A stretch of DNA of 41,263 nucleotides from Priapulus caudatus (GCF_000485595.1 NW_014577166.1:36944-78206); one strand, 5' to 3'. Shown: positions 11,101-29,574, numbered from the stretch's first letter. A program made the numbers and translations. Notes: generated by a model not told the origin, from the letters alone.

Positions 11101-13464
11101 GTCCCTCGCTGTCGGTGTTCACACTTACCATTTACGCTTACCACCACCACTGTGGCATCAGCACTGCGGCATCACCACCGTAGCATCACCACCGTAGCAT
11201 CACCACCGTAGCATCACCACCGTAGCATCACCACCGTAGCATCACCACCGTAGCAGGCATTACCACTGTAGTATCACCACTGTGGCATCACCACCGTAGC
11301 AGGCATTACCACTGTAGTATCACCACTGTGGCATCACCACCGTAGCAGGCATTACCACTGTAGTATCACCACTGTGGCATCACCACCGTAGCAGGCATTA
11401 CCACTGTAGTATCACCACTGTGGCATCACCACCGTAGCAGGCATCACCACTGTAGCATCACCACCGTAGCATCACCACCGTAGCATCACCACCGTAGCAT
11501 CACCACCGTAGCATCACCACCGTAGCATCAACACCGTAGCATCACCACCGTAGAATCATCACCGTAGCATCAACACCGTAGCATCACCACCGTAGAATCA
11601 TAACCGTAGCATCACCACCGTGGCATCACCACCGTGGCATCACCACCGTGGCATCACCACCGTGGCATCACCACCGTAGCATCACCACATGTTTGCCTCA
11701 CAGTGGGACGCCACATCTGTTATCGTTCAGTACTTGCGACAGACATGGTTTGTTTCTGTTGTTCGCTAGATTGGTTTAGTTTGATTTACTCTGCATGTCA
11801 CGTGTAGTGTTATTACTTGCACCATACAGTACATGAGGTGCGGCACTACTGCTGCACTGTACCTGTTGCAATACCAATAAAGCTAATTTTAGGGCAGTCA
11901 AAGAAGTGAGTAAAAAAAACACATTAACATTGAAGTAGCACTGCAGCACGTCGACAATAATCATAAGTGAACTGTATAAATATCACCTAATCCTAATCTA
12001 ACAAGCAGTTGGACAATCTTGTATTTAGGTTAGTGTTCGTATATTAGATATTACTAGTATATGCGATCAGGAAAATCGGTGTTTGTTTGGCTAATATTTT
12101 TTTTAGCTTGCTAGCCAATGAAGAGTAAGTAAAAAATGCAGAGCACTCTTAAGTCTCTAAAATCAGGATCGCTTCTTCGGCTATTAAAAGATATACATAC
12201 ATGCGCACAGATCCATGATAAGCCCATGCTGATCTCTGCAGGGTGCTTGCAAGAATATCATAGTTGATTAATATGAGTGAATAGAACATAGATGTAAACA
12301 GGATTTGGAGTATAAGAATAGCGGTGGCTCTTGTTGTCCGTCGTCATCGTTTTTGTCATTGTTTTTGTTGTTGTTGTCGTCGTTGTTAGCGTCATCATCA
12401 TTATTGTGATAGAAACAATAGTGGTAGTGGTAATAGTACAGTACACAATCTATTATCCGAAACCCTTGGGACCAGACACGTTTCTGAATTCGGAATTTTT
12501 CGGATTTCGGAATGGTAGTATAGTACAGATATACATGCCGTATATCCTGCAACTAGCCAGTACTAAAACTCCCAACTTTTCAAGAGGCCAAGTGCTGTAC
12601 CGGTACAGTACAATATGTATGAGTAATGCCAAACACATTTTAATATTTGGTCAAGTCGAGTGGTGTGGTCTTTGGTGTGCAGGTGACCTCCACGAAAAAA
12701 CTTTCGGTCTTCGGAGGTTTTCGGTTTTCAGAATTTCGGATAATAGATTGTGTACTATAGCTTTAGTCACTGGTTTTGGCACTATCAAGCCATGCCAGGT
12801 TTATTGTGTCATGGTGCTCAGTGGCTGTAATATTATAAAACTCTTCACATCACTTTTATATGCGATCAGTGAATCGATGAACATGTCTCAGTGGGCGGAG
12901 GGCTTCATCGTAAACACAATGCATTCTTCATTGGTGGTAATTTAGCATACATCAACATCATGTATTTTTAATGTCAGTTAGGTGGGTCACGATTAGCAAA
13001 AAAATTGGTTGCTGAAGTACGTGTCGGGAATGCAGTATTACGCCATAAGTCATCTACTGATCATGTTTGCATCTGCCCAAGGCTGTTGTCAGAATGGTGG
13101 TGGACCAAAGTTGTGCCAAACATACAGCTGTAAATATTAATGTGTGTCATTATTGAAAGTCGACTGTGCCGTATGAACGCACTTGTGTACAGTTGACACC
13201 TACCTGTCTGACACAGTCACTTGCAAGTCGCAACACAAGATAAGTAACACCTGATTTAACGGTGCCACGCGGCACACACTTCTCACTGCTAACACGTGCT
13301 CAGATATCGTCGACGACATGGTCAACTAGTAGCGCTCAAACTTGTCCAGGGCGTTACCAGCCTACGAGCTGCCAGTCGGTTTAAGTCGCGCTGTGTATTC
13401 GATAAGGATCAAAGTCCAACGTGTTTCCCTTCGTGGTCTTGCACCGATTTGTCCGCGGCACGTG

Positions 13465-13501
<37 letters not shown>

Positions 13502-13818
13502 ATGTGCGCGTATTGACACAGGGTTTGCGAAAGCCAGCGCGCGCGTCGCCTGTGATTGGTTTTATGTCGGTCGTGACCCCGCCGATTTTTCTGTGCTTTG
13601 CAGACGAGGACTCCTGGGACGTGGTGACCTGCTTCTGCATGAAGCCGTTTGGCGGCCGACCGATGATCGAGTGTTCGGAGTGCTTGATATGGATTCACTT
13701 GTCGTGCGCGAAAATTCGCAAGTCGAACATTCCCGACGTGTACATTTGCCAGCGGTGCCGTGAGAGCCGCGCCTCGTCGCGCAAGTCTGACCGAGTGAAC
13801 AAGCGCGACAGCACGTAG
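8144..13818 (+). CDS. PHF13/PHF23: PHD finger protein, PHF13/PHF23 family (3' four exons; 5' end unresolved)
   Basis: Spliced gene made of exons 8144-8184, 9157-9267, 10896-11058 and 13604-13818, all with GT-AG borders and consistent phases. Together they give about 175 residues up to the stop. The protein contains the family's signature motif [17 protein letters not shown], then a serine/threonine-rich linker, then one C-terminal C4HC3 PHD finger. In vertebrates the PHF13 and PHF23 PHD fingers read histone H3 trimethylated at lysine 4. The zinc ligands and the tryptophan of the IWIH segment are kept here, so the same nuclear chromatin-reading role is likely. The known vertebrate proteins are about 300-400 residues, so this one is either short or missing N-terminal exon(s). 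The first visible exon starts with two bases of a split codon, which proves an upstream exon exists. Confidence 0.9.
8185..9156 (+). other. PHF intron
   Basis: GTAAGT donor at 8185 and TGATATTTCAG acceptor ending at 9156. AT-rich, with no repeat or gene that I can recognise. Confidence 0.7.
9157..9267 (+). CDS. PHF13/PHF23: PHF13/PHF23-like exon with KRRRTxEDF motif
   Basis: 111 bases, exactly 37 codons, phase 0 at both ends, between TTTCAG and GTAGGT. It encodes [18 protein letters not shown], closely matching the KRRRTVEDFNKFCTFVL motif near the start of vertebrate PHF13 and PHF23. The basic run may act as a nuclear-localisation signal. Confidence 0.9.
9268..10895 (+). other. PHF intron
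   Basis: Donor GTAGGT at 9268; acceptor TTCATCTCTTGCAG ending at 10895. The inside is AT-rich, with a more GC-rich 250 bp before the acceptor. No recognisable element. Confidence 0.7.
10896..11058 (+). CDS. PHF13/PHF23: PHF13/PHF23-like linker exon
   Basis: 163 bases: 54 codons plus one base, donor T|GTATGT. It encodes a Ser/Thr/Asn/Gly-rich, probably disordered linker ([16 protein letters not shown]...). The split codon T|AC joins cleanly to the PHD exon, giving DYYEDSWD, which matches the DDSWD that precedes the finger in vertebrate relatives. GC content is much higher than in the surrounding intron. Confidence 0.85.
11140..11690. repeat. 14-bp minisatellite, unit GCATCACCACCGTA
   Basis: About 550 bp of tandem 14-bp units with small variants (CACTGTAG, CACCGTGG, ACACCGTAG). 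At 11253-11436 a 46-bp higher-order unit beginning GCAGGCATTACCACTGTAG is repeated four times without interruption. It lies wholly inside the PHF intron. Confidence 0.95.
12439..12757. mobile_element. pogo/Tigger-like MITE with ~24-bp terminal inverted repeats and TA flanks
   Basis: The ends are inverted copies: CAGTACACAATCTATTATCC... on the left and the reverse complement of TAGTACACAATCTATTATCC... on the right, one mismatch in about 24 bp. TA dinucleotides lie at 12437-12438 and 12758-12759. The CAG start, TA target and inner CGGAATTTTTCGGATTTCGG repeats resemble pogo/Tigger-type elements of the Tc1/mariner superfamily. At 319 bp it is non-autonomous. Confidence 0.7.
13468..13497. repeat. 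(TG)n microsatellite
   Basis: An uninterrupted GT run about 30 bp long in the PHF last intron, about 105 bp upstream of the acceptor. Confidence 0.9.
13604..13818 (+). CDS. PHF13/PHF23: PHF13/PHF23-like terminal exon: complete PHD finger
   Basis: Encodes 70 residues then TAG at 13816-13818. The finger reads C-F-C (ligands 1 and 2), C-S-E-C (3 and 4), WIH (His 5), LSC (6), and YICQRC (7 and 8): a full C4HC3 set. [14 protein letters not shown] and [13 protein letters not shown] are almost identical to vertebrate PHF13. The tryptophan before the zinc-binding histidine belongs to the aromatic site that holds methylated lysine in this family. A basic tail ([12 protein letters not shown]) ends the protein. 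Confidence 0.97.
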
Positions 13819-15012
13819 GCGAGTGGCGCCACCTGTCGATGCGCGAATCGTTCTTCGTCGTCGTTGTTGTACAGTGAAACACCAGACAGTCGTGCGAAGA
13901 TCCGCCGCCAATTTTTTTCCCGTTCGCGGCGAGACCCGGTGTTTGTACGTTGCCCGCAGACGCTGCGGCAGTGGCGGTTGTCGTCGGCCGTTTCTTCTCC
14001 GTTCAGTGGGAAACACGTGAGCCGGTAATCGTTGTCTGAACGTGGGCATCGCTGTTGTCAGGCAATGGCTTCCGCTGTCTGTGGCCAGACGTGCGAGAGC
14101 GAGAACGATCATGAAAAGGAGGATCATGGAAAGCCTGCGTGTGAAAGCCGCCGGTGCCACGCTCGTCGATCTCCGTTATTGAAAGCAAGCGACTGTGAGA
14201 GTTTTCTCGCATTCGGCCAGGATTTAGAGACGGGATCTTCGGCAAGCGTGCTGCTGACACTACAGAGTCTACTAGTACTACTGGGACGGTCTTCGCTATC
14301 GATGTGTGTCGGTTCCTAGCTGACGATTCAACTCCGGAGACAGATATATTCTTATAATTGCCAACTGTGTGTGGTTTTGACATGAGTGTTTGCTATTAGG
14401 GGGATAAGGAGATCACTCTCAACTTTCTCCTACTTCCTGGGAGGTTCTGCCTCACGATTTACCCGAGCGAGTGAAATTGTAAGATTTTGTCCGTTACGTG
14501 CCACAGTCAGCGGGAGAAGTCGATGCCATGTACATACATGTAAACTAGAGATGATAACACTTCATGTAAACCATTGGAGGGAGATTGCACTCTGGATGAT
14601 GAAGTTTTACAATATTTTGTGCTATATGCAGAAGTGTAATTGTGCAGCAACCCACCGGTGTGTGTGCGAGTATCGTCACCCCAGGCCAGTATTGGGTAAA
14701 AATCTTAGTGAAAACCGAGTTATGATACCTTACAAATGTACTAAGTACTAACCATAGCCTCTATACGTAAATATGTACATAATGTAGCAGCAGGCATACA
14801 TTGGTGATGATGCGATTGCGTGTGTACACGTGCGTGCGTGCGCCCATTTTGTTGATGGCCGATATGTAATTGTCTGCGTATATGCATAGTCATGAGAGAT
14901 GTGCATGCACATCTTGAATGTAAATGACAATGTTTGAACTGCTGAACATAAGAGTTCACCAACTATTGTTCGAGGACATTTCTGCAATAAAACACGTTAT
15001 TCACACTATTGT
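13819..15012 (+). other. Probable 3' UTR of the PHF gene with AATAAA signal at 14986-14991
   Basis: Follows the PHD stop codon. The first canonical AATAAA on the plus strand is at 14986-14991, about 1.17 kb downstream, so cleavage near 15010 is plausible. The first 500 bp are GC-rich and open by chance in several frames, including a long minus-strand frame. None looks like a known protein. Confidence 0.45.
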
Positions 15013-15035
15013 TTGGAAGCCCTGTCTCATGACGA

Positions 15036-15175
15036 TTGTATCGCTGGGTCATTGTCTCATTGGATGGTTGTCTCACTGGATGATTGTCTTATTGGACAGT
15101 TGTCTTACTAGGCGATTGTCTCATTGTACAGTTCATGGAACGATTGTCTCATCTATGATTGTCTCAACTAATTTT
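15036..15175. repeat. Degenerate ~17-bp tandem repeat (ATTGTCTCATTGGATG-like)
   Basis: About seven imperfect copies of a GATTGTCTCA(T/C)TGGAT unit, just after the suggested polyadenylation signal of the PHF gene. Confidence 0.75.
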
Positions 15176-16419
15176 ATCTGCATCTTCATCTCAAACGAAA
15201 CGCTTGTCAATAATTACTGGTTATAATTGGTTATATTTCTAATTGAGGCTGCCGATGTTGCATTACAGTGGGAGTATGGGGTTATTAGTAATAGTAGCCA
15301 TCGCCATGCATTGACTGTGTTGATATCTTCATGTTGTCATAGCGAGGGTAATCTTGTGAATCCATTTGCTATTTACTTGTATACATATCACAAGTGTAAT
15401 GAGTCGGAAACCATTTCACCTTATTAAGCTATCATTTTGATTTCACGCCTTTTACTATTTTAAAGGTAATTGTTCGAATGGATTGTAATTTTATTATGAG
15501 TTGGTTTACAAAACATGCCAGTGAAATCCGTTCATTCCCACAGCCACAGTAAACAATTATGTTTTGACATTTTAAAATGACATTGGTCCGATTAACATGG
15601 TAACTGTGAGCGTGATCTTTTCTGTGATTCCTTCAGTGACGGTTCTGTCCTGCAATACTTTTCTAATGATAGTGTTGACCTTTAAACCACTGTGACACCA
15701 AAATGGACTGAATTGAAATTAATCCTAACTAGTAATACCGTTTGCAATTCGCATAAGCATTTTGGAATTCCTTTTTGGTGATTGATAGATGGATTAATCG
15801 TTGGACCCTAACCATTATGATACTCGATGTTCTGAGAAAATTATTAAAATCAGCGGAATGCCAAATTATGGTTTGTCGACAGCTATGCGCGCACACCTAA
15901 TTGGTCTGAAAATATAAATTTTTAATGAAGAAAATTGGCTTCATTTCACGCTGATGTATATTCGTTGTTAGATTACATTTACGAGAAAGAGTAGGAACGA
16001 TTGCTAACGTACACCAGTGTTCGTGGCAGTCAGAAACCCCTGCATTTTACGTGTATTGAGAGCCCATCCGTGACCATTAAAACATCCTATTCCTGATCAA
16101 AATTCTTTATTCAGCGTTCGTGTACAGTGTCGTTTTATTCTATCAACCTGTGTTTCATCTTCGTTTGTCAACGTGAGTAGGAGATAGTTGTATGGTTATG
16201 TTCGAGTATGTTTACCGATGGATATGCAACTGTGGATTCGCTCGTCACCACGTACTAGGATTGTACATAAAAGCGTGTATTAGCATAATTGATTATGCGT
16301 CACATGCGCAGTCGCTGTCATGGTGTACACAAGGTGTATCGAGATTGCGTCGGGTTGCAGTGGTTAGCTATTCTTCGTACACTCAACCATTCTTTCATCC
16401 CGCTCACTTCCCCCTCCCC

Positions 16420-16420
<1 letters not shown>
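15176..16420. other. Intergenic DNA without recognisable gene
   Basis: AT-rich. Short open frames only, none with recognisable similarity. Confidence 0.6.
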
Positions 16421-16461
<41 letters not shown>

Positions 16462-16513
16462 GCTGGCTCTCTGCTCTCTCCTCACTCTCCATCTTCGCGT
16501 CTCGAGTCTCTTC

Positions 16514-16599
<86 letters not shown>

Positions 16600-16600
16600 T
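16421..16600. repeat. (TC)n microsatellite, two blocks
   Basis: Uninterrupted TC runs at about 16423-16458 and 16516-16596 with a C/T-rich spacer. They are followed by a short GTGTGTGTGCGTGCGTGCG run and, at about 16684-16694, a run of C. Apparent Ser-Leu or Arg-Glu frames here are translated repeat. Confidence 0.95.
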
Positions 16601-16699
16601 GTGTGTGCGTGCGTGCGTCTGTATTTCTGTCGTTTTTTCTCGCTTGCTCCCCCTCCTGTTTGTTACTGCCTTTCTCTATCTTGCCCCCCCCCCCATTCT

Positions 16700-18100
16700 C
16701 TCTCTCCATCGCGATCGGTCTCCTAGCGCACAACCGACAATTTCTTTATATTTGATATTACAGAAAACGTTACATGCGATAATCTTCTCTGTGATATCTC
16801 ATATGTATTACAGTCACCAGTCAGCACTGTGTGGTCTCAGTGTGATGCGTATTGTTACCATAATATTGTAGTCTTATGGCAATAAAACTAATCACGTTAT
16901 CGTCATATGTTATGGCCTGTAACAACCAGCAAGAGAATTACACTCTTGTAGAATAATACTTTTGTTCGATGAATTGTTGGTTTAGCGCTGATCACGGTTT
17001 GAGTTGCAGTGACGGCAAAATGCGTCACAAGTAGTGTCATCAATCGATTCATTCCTTCACAACTGTGTTATGTTTGTCCTTACCGGTTCCATGGTTAGCC
17101 TCACAGTGCTATCGGATTGCATTGCGGATACTAAGGAAATGTAATATCGCCTGAAATAATGATAAAGCAATGTGCAATGACGAGCGGTACAACTAAAGGT
17201 GCATCGCTGTCATCATGTGTTTTCCTAACGAACTATTGCATCTGCAGTTGGTCAATCACACATCTGTGTACATGTACATAGTGTATAGACTGAACTATCT
17301 TTGTTAAGATGTATTTTCTTGTACATTTTTCTGGAGTAATAATAGCGTTAAAAGAAGAAACAATGCTGTTTTCGTTATTTGTTCTTATTTCTTTTGCCGA
17401 TATGCTTCTATGAATTATTCTTCCACTAACACACTGCAAAGTAGGTCAAATATCGTTACATATATATATATATTATACATTGATCATACTAGGGCATTAA
17501 AATACTGGATTATTTAGGACGGTGTCATTCCGATGTACGTAGATACAAATTTATAATACCTCGGCACTGGTACTATCACTCTGTAATTAGATAACAGTTT
17601 TACCAGCAACCCAGAAAAAAGTAACCAGGATTATGGGTAGAATCACGGTAAGTTAGATTAAGCGTTCTAGAGTACCTGAACTCCGAGTATCAACATCTAA
17701 GGTAACCGGTATGCTCGAAATAAAGCCATGTGTCTGAAAACTTTCGATGCCAGAAGTTGTTAAAAGTGTGTTATACAAATTTATCCGTCGGAATTTTGCG
17801 TTCGTATCACCGAACAAATACATAAAAGGTTTGCCTAAATAGAGTGCGAATTTTGCCGTATGTAGCTACGCCGCCTACGTTTCCATTTTAATACATACTC
17901 CGATTAAAATGACAATTGCTGAATTATTCTCTTTGTAAGTGTGTCATGGCCCTCGCCCCTTCCACATTCTCTGAACTATGGCCTTCCCCGCCACACTTCT
18001 CCCTCTTTTCAGCAATTATTGGATTCGTCCCATCATGCGTACCTGGGGCCAAACTGCATGCCGACTGCATGCAGTGCCCCTTCGTACACTCAGGATGAGT
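16700..18100. other. Intergenic DNA without recognisable gene
   Basis: Contains an AATAAA at about 16881-16886 and a TA run at 17460-17473. I see no coding or RNA gene. Confidence 0.6.
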
Positions 18101-18103
18101 GAA

Positions 18104-18216
18104 GTGAGCGTGAGCGTGAACGTGAGCGTGAGCGTGAGCGTGAACGTGAGCGTGAGCGTGAGCGTGAACGTGAGCGTGAGCGTGAGCGTGAGCGTGAACG
18201 TGAGCGTGAGCGTGAA
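18104..18216. repeat. GAGCGT/GAACGT hexamer array with 24-bp higher-order period
   Basis: Tandem hexamers GTGAGC with every third to fifth copy changed to GTGAAC, giving an 18-30 bp (mostly 24 bp) super-period. It runs into GAGCGAGAGTGAGAGCGCCATCT, which is also found near 78-100. Confidence 0.9.
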
Positions 18217-18443
18217 CGCACGTGAAGTGAGCGAGAGTGAGAGCGCCATCTCTCGGGGTGTTTGACCTGGGGTTCGAACTTTATGAATCTGCTGGTTCTG
18301 AAATATCAGCACAGGTGGGGTGTAAAGACCACATTCACGGAGAAATACCGCGCTAGTCCGGGGGACATATATCAAGTTGTACTACCCCGGGGATCTCCTC
18401 TCTTTACAATCTCTCCATCCCCCTCTCTCTCAGTCTTTCTCTC

Positions 18444-18446
18444 TAG

Positions 18447-18508
<62 letters not shown>
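18444..18508. repeat. (TATC)n microsatellite
   Basis: About 16 uninterrupted CTAT tetramers. Confidence 0.95.
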
Positions 18509-18512
<4 letters not shown>

Positions 18513-21051
18513 GTATACTAGCTAGCTGCATATACTGAGCGGTTGCGATTGAATTTGTCTGAAATTTGGATGAAATTGTCCGGTCCGCCTGGTCCCGTAA
18601 TACATGACAATTTCTAAGCTGCCGTGGAGCTAGGGCAGGCAGCTCGTGCATATGCACGCGTTCTTGTTCACGTTGTCATAGCTAATACAATCATGACTAC
18701 ACGCTGAGACTGTAATTAATACAATGACGTACAATTTCGTATATGCATTATTAGCATAATTAGCATTTCGATGCATTGTTATGGCAAGTTACCGTACTTT
18801 CTCCTCCTTCACCAGTCAGAATTTTGCCTTTGAACTCATCTCATATTCTGGTTATTGGATGGTGGAATATTGCTGGATATCTGCTGATTGCTGGTGGAAT
18901 ATCTGCTCGCGTAGCATGTTTTTGAAAGCATCGCTGGCGTTAGCGCCAATAAACCGCTATTGTGTTCATTTTATTATATACATGATCGTGTAGAAATTAA
19001 AGAACAAAAACGCGTTCCTGTAAAATTTCGTTTTATTATGCACGATCATCATCTCAGTATATGTATTTTTATATTTATGTTTTAATTCAGCCCATAAATA
19101 CTGAAAACACTTCAGTATGGTGGCCGAGATGGCTACGGATATTTTTATTATTTATTTTTAATTTATTTTTATTTCAAATTAATTTTCATTCCAAATTCAT
19201 TCCAATTCATTTAATTCAATTCCATTCATTCACTCCAAAAATAAATTCCAGGCGCAATTTACTATGCAAATTTGACCTCCTTTGCGCAGATAGCAAATTT
19301 AATAGGGTCTTAATAGTATGATATGTATGGCAGTAGGCCCCCATATCCCCTATACGATGCATTCAGCTAAAAAAAAAATGCTGGAGCGGCACAGGCATCT
19401 CGCTCCCCTTCTTGTAGGATATCTCCTGTACTTTTATTTATTATTTTGTTATTATATTGTTTAAAACACGCAAATAATATGCTTTAGTAAATCCGACTAC
19501 CCCTTCGTAAAAGGTGGATGCAGAAATTGAAAGAAAGCTATTGGGCAGAAACACAATTATCTTGATAAACATGCATGCAATACACATTTGGTTTACTTTT
19601 AATAACAGTCGAACTTTTATTATTAATTAAGGTTGTTAGAATACATGAATGCTTGGATGTCTAATTTTAGTCTAAAAAAACAGCTCCTAAAGGTGACAAC
19701 ATATTTCTTGTCGTCTCCTTCCAACACAGGCTCGTCATGGCGCTATACGGTCCTGTTCTTAACGTTTTCATTCATTAGATATCGTATCTAAAACATGAAA
19801 AATCTATCTGAAAAACGCGTGCTATAGACCTTCGCACGCAGATGCCTTGATATATTCTGTCGGCCCTCGTGGTATCTGCCAAATGTCGGCAAATCTGCAC
19901 AATTTTACCCTAATGACATAAATGATAACTTATACAGCAAAACAAAATTATTAGCCGATCAAAATAATTTAACTCTGTAAGTATGCGACGGCTAGTGATG
20001 CGTCATTTATCACGTTTCGTGGACAGGGAATTTCACGAACCTTGAACATTCAGTTTCGGCGTCATTTTTACAGTAGAATTATATTAATTTACGGACGAGA
20101 TTAATTACATTTTATCGCATTTGTTTGTTTTGATTACACAAAAATCAATATGTTGCGCTGTGCTATATATCAATATAGTAGCAGTTAATAAATCCGTATC
20201 GCGAATTATCTTGGCCGGAACTTGTGGGCATCCCATCGTTACCACGCTGTACCTTTTAATGAAAACATTAGGCAATTTATGTTTGCCAAGTTTCGCCAGT
20301 TAAGTAAACTCGAGTTTTCTGATAACATTTATATATAACATTTAACGTATGTATCTGTTCACATAGTAAAGTATTTCTGCAACGTAGCCTACATTAACAC
20401 GACGATGATTTGAACTGTAGGTTGGCGGCGCAGGTGGGGTGGGTGGTTGGGTTGGGTGGGGTGGGAGTGGGGTGGGGTGGGGTGGGGGGTTCACGGCTAG
20501 CGGCTGTTCAGTAGCTTCGTACACGTTCGCACTTATTATAATAAGGTGCTTATTATAAATAAGGTACACATCTGCCTCCTTTTGCTATGTCTATACGCAT
20601 GATGCTTAAGGAAATATTTGTAATAGCAGGTTCTATACCTCGCATACATCTCGCTTTATATATATGCTATACAGATTCACATACAACAATATTTGTCATA
20701 TAGGAAGAATCTTCCTATGGCAAATAGTGTCATATGAGAGCGTATATTATGCGTATGTCATATTTGTCATAGATGCTAGCAGAACATGCTGTGTATATAT
20801 ATATATTATATATCCCAGTGTATGCTATCTATGGCTAGGAAATCCGTGTTGTGTTTGCGTGATTGGTCAAATACGTCGTTTTGCTCCCCCGTGTGACACA
20901 CGAAACGTGCATTATTATGACGGTGGCGAATGAGTATTAATTTTGCAAACACGAACGTCACGGTGAATTCTATCACGTATGCAAGCGCCAGATGAATAAT
21001 ATGTCAAACTGTAAAAGAAGAATATGAGTAAATAGTGGCTCACGCGAGTTT
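18509..21051. other. Intergenic DNA downstream of the receptor gene
   Basis: AT-rich, with a T/A-only low-complexity stretch at about 19135-19245 (ATTTATTTTTAATTTATTTT-like). A G-rich GGGTTGGGTGGGGTGGG run lies at about 20437-20490 on the plus strand and could form a G-quadruplex. No gene is recognisable. Confidence 0.55.
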
Positions 21052-27846
<6,795 letters not shown>

Positions 27847-28072
27847 CCTACTCTCCGTATACGTCACGTCTGAAATAGAACGCGCAGAAATCGATCATAC
27901 ACAAGATGGTCACATTTAGATCTATCTATCTACACTACACTGCGGGCAAGCGTAGCACTTAAATAATTTCATCATAAATGCTGTGCCTCTTAAACGTGCC
28001 TCTTACCGAAATTAATATATATTTTTCTATGAAATAATAGACTTCTGACACTGTGATAAAATAGATATATAC

Positions 28073-28181
28073 ATTTAGCAAACATTTTATATTCATCACA
28101 AGGCACGCGCATGATTTTATCCAGCGCGTTGCACGCTACTGCATCTGTTACTTTACTGTCGTCGCTGATCACGTAGAATTT
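28073..28181 (-). CDS. Possible extra exon upstream of the receptor signal-peptide exon
   Basis: The minus strand reads KFYVISDDSKVTDAVACNAL, continuing to DEYKMFAK, between a CTACCTAAG acceptor-like site and an AAAT|GTATAT donor-like site. Its base composition is more coding-like than its surroundings, and its end phase fits the exon that carries the signal peptide. If it were joined, the hydrophobic signal would lie inside the protein, which is unlikely. It may be the remains of a neighbouring paralogue or a chance open frame. Confidence 0.25.
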
Positions 28182-28752
28182 CTTAGGTAGATGTTATAAC
28201 GGAAAATTACAGGTTTATATGGCCTCTATATAAGTAATGCAGTATTGAGTTGTATGATGCAAATAAGATAAACAGCCATGATGATCATGATCAGATAGCC
28301 ATTTGTAATTGTTTTTTTTTTATCAATTTTCTGTTTGTTTATTCTTAAATTTTGGTTTGGTCTGTTTGTCCGTCCGGCCGACCGTCCGTCCGTCCGTCTG
28401 TCTGTCAGTTTGTTTGTTTATTTTGTGTGTGTGTGTGTGTGTTTGTTGTGTAAGCAGGTGCACCTGAAAGGCTTAAACTAGTCTAAACAGGACAGAACGT
28501 GTGTTGTAAGAATACGCGCATCATACTTGACACACGTGTAGTTGCTGTAAGTCAAGTATATACTTTTTAGATTCTAAAATTCTTAACCACGTCACCCCAC
28601 CGTAAACAGTACAAGCAATTTTTGTGCAAAATATTAGGCATGGAAACACATTTACTGTTTCGTTTACGCTTTAGAGACAAATTGAATATTTCGATTTCTT
28701 ATTCTGCTATTCCGTTCGATTTCAACAAACATTCGCGACACACATGCGTGCG

Positions 28753-28789
<37 letters not shown>

Positions 28790-29574
28790 CACACACAGCA
28801 CACACACACACACGACACACAACAACCACACACCACAGCACACACCACACACACAACAACACACACTCGCGCTCATGCTGTGAGGTACAACATATATTTG
28901 CGGTAGCTTGAAAAGATGTATTTTGAATTTCCATGTTAGTTCTTCGTTTCGTTTCGTTTTCTTATTAAATTTAAAAACTTGACCAGACATAACCAACGCA
29001 ATACGTTCTTGCTATTGTCCTCGTACAGAGAACGGCCACGAGAAAGTAATACAGGTGAAAAATATAAATTTAAAAAATGCACGAATATGGGAAATACAAG
29101 AATATTAAAATAATATGACAATAATAATGAGGCACGGAATAATCGTTGTTCTGTATACTGTTGGGTTTAACATAGAAATAAAGAGACGGAGGCTGACTGA
29201 GGGTCTCTAAGTATTCTATGGGTCTAACTAACCAGCGTCTTAATTACTTCACTATTCTTACACGGCATCATACCAGTTCCAAGCGGAGCGGTTCTGCTGT
29301 TGCGCTGATACACTCTCGCTTTATTAGCTGTATGGTCATAGGTGCTGATTCATTTCGTTAACTAAGTATTAATTCACGCCAGTCAATGCAAACACCGTTT
29401 ACATGTTTGCCTTGTTACCTGCTATAGGGCTACGTACCTGGCATTACCTCGCAGGATGTAGTGTCCCGTCCGAGTAACCACGCCTCATCAGACGTGAGCC
29501 ACGCGCCGCGTTGTCTCGCTATGCTAACGTGTGCGCATGCTTCTTCGACAGAAGAATGCGTCGGTTAACATCGC
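28182..29574. other. Upstream flank of the receptor gene
   Basis: Includes a GTCC/GTCT tetramer run at about 28365-28410 followed by (GT)n to 28441, and an (AC)n array with ACAACAC interruptions at about 28758-28868. A repeat of GTTTCGTTTCGTTTTC lies near 28945. No gene or clear promoter can be named. The last 150 bp before the satellite are GC-rich. Confidence 0.6.

Larger units (their letters stand above)
11059..13603 (+). other. PHF last intron
   Basis: Donor GTATGT at 11059 and acceptor TTTCTGTGCTTTGCAG ending at 13603. It holds the 14-bp minisatellite, a pogo-like MITE and a (TG)n microsatellite, listed separately. It also has a low-complexity TTGTTGTTGTCGTCGTTGTT stretch at about 12340-12400. 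No further exon is evident. Confidence 0.7.

Noticed and set aside
11140-11690. Histidine-rich protein from the CATCACCACC repeat
   Set aside because: The repeat lies after a good splice donor, is interrupted by stops (CCGTAG), and the PHF frame continues correctly by splicing to 13604.
12331-12945. 204-codon plus-strand frame beginning with a Val/Ile-rich run
   Set aside because: It starts in a GTTGTTGTCGTC low-complexity stretch and continues through the pogo-like MITE. No domain.
13381-14160. 259-codon minus-strand open frame over the PHD exon
   Set aside because: It is antisense to a clearly conserved exon in GC-rich DNA, runs through a TG repeat and shows no known domain.
18270-18285. 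Pol III B-box-like GGTTCGAACT suggesting a tRNA or SINE
   Set aside because: No matching A box, cloverleaf or dispersed tRNA-like head could be found around it.
20430-20492. Pro-rich minus-strand peptide (PPHPTPLPPHPTQPP)
   Set aside because: Product of the GGGTTGGGTGGGG simple repeat, with no adjacent exon.
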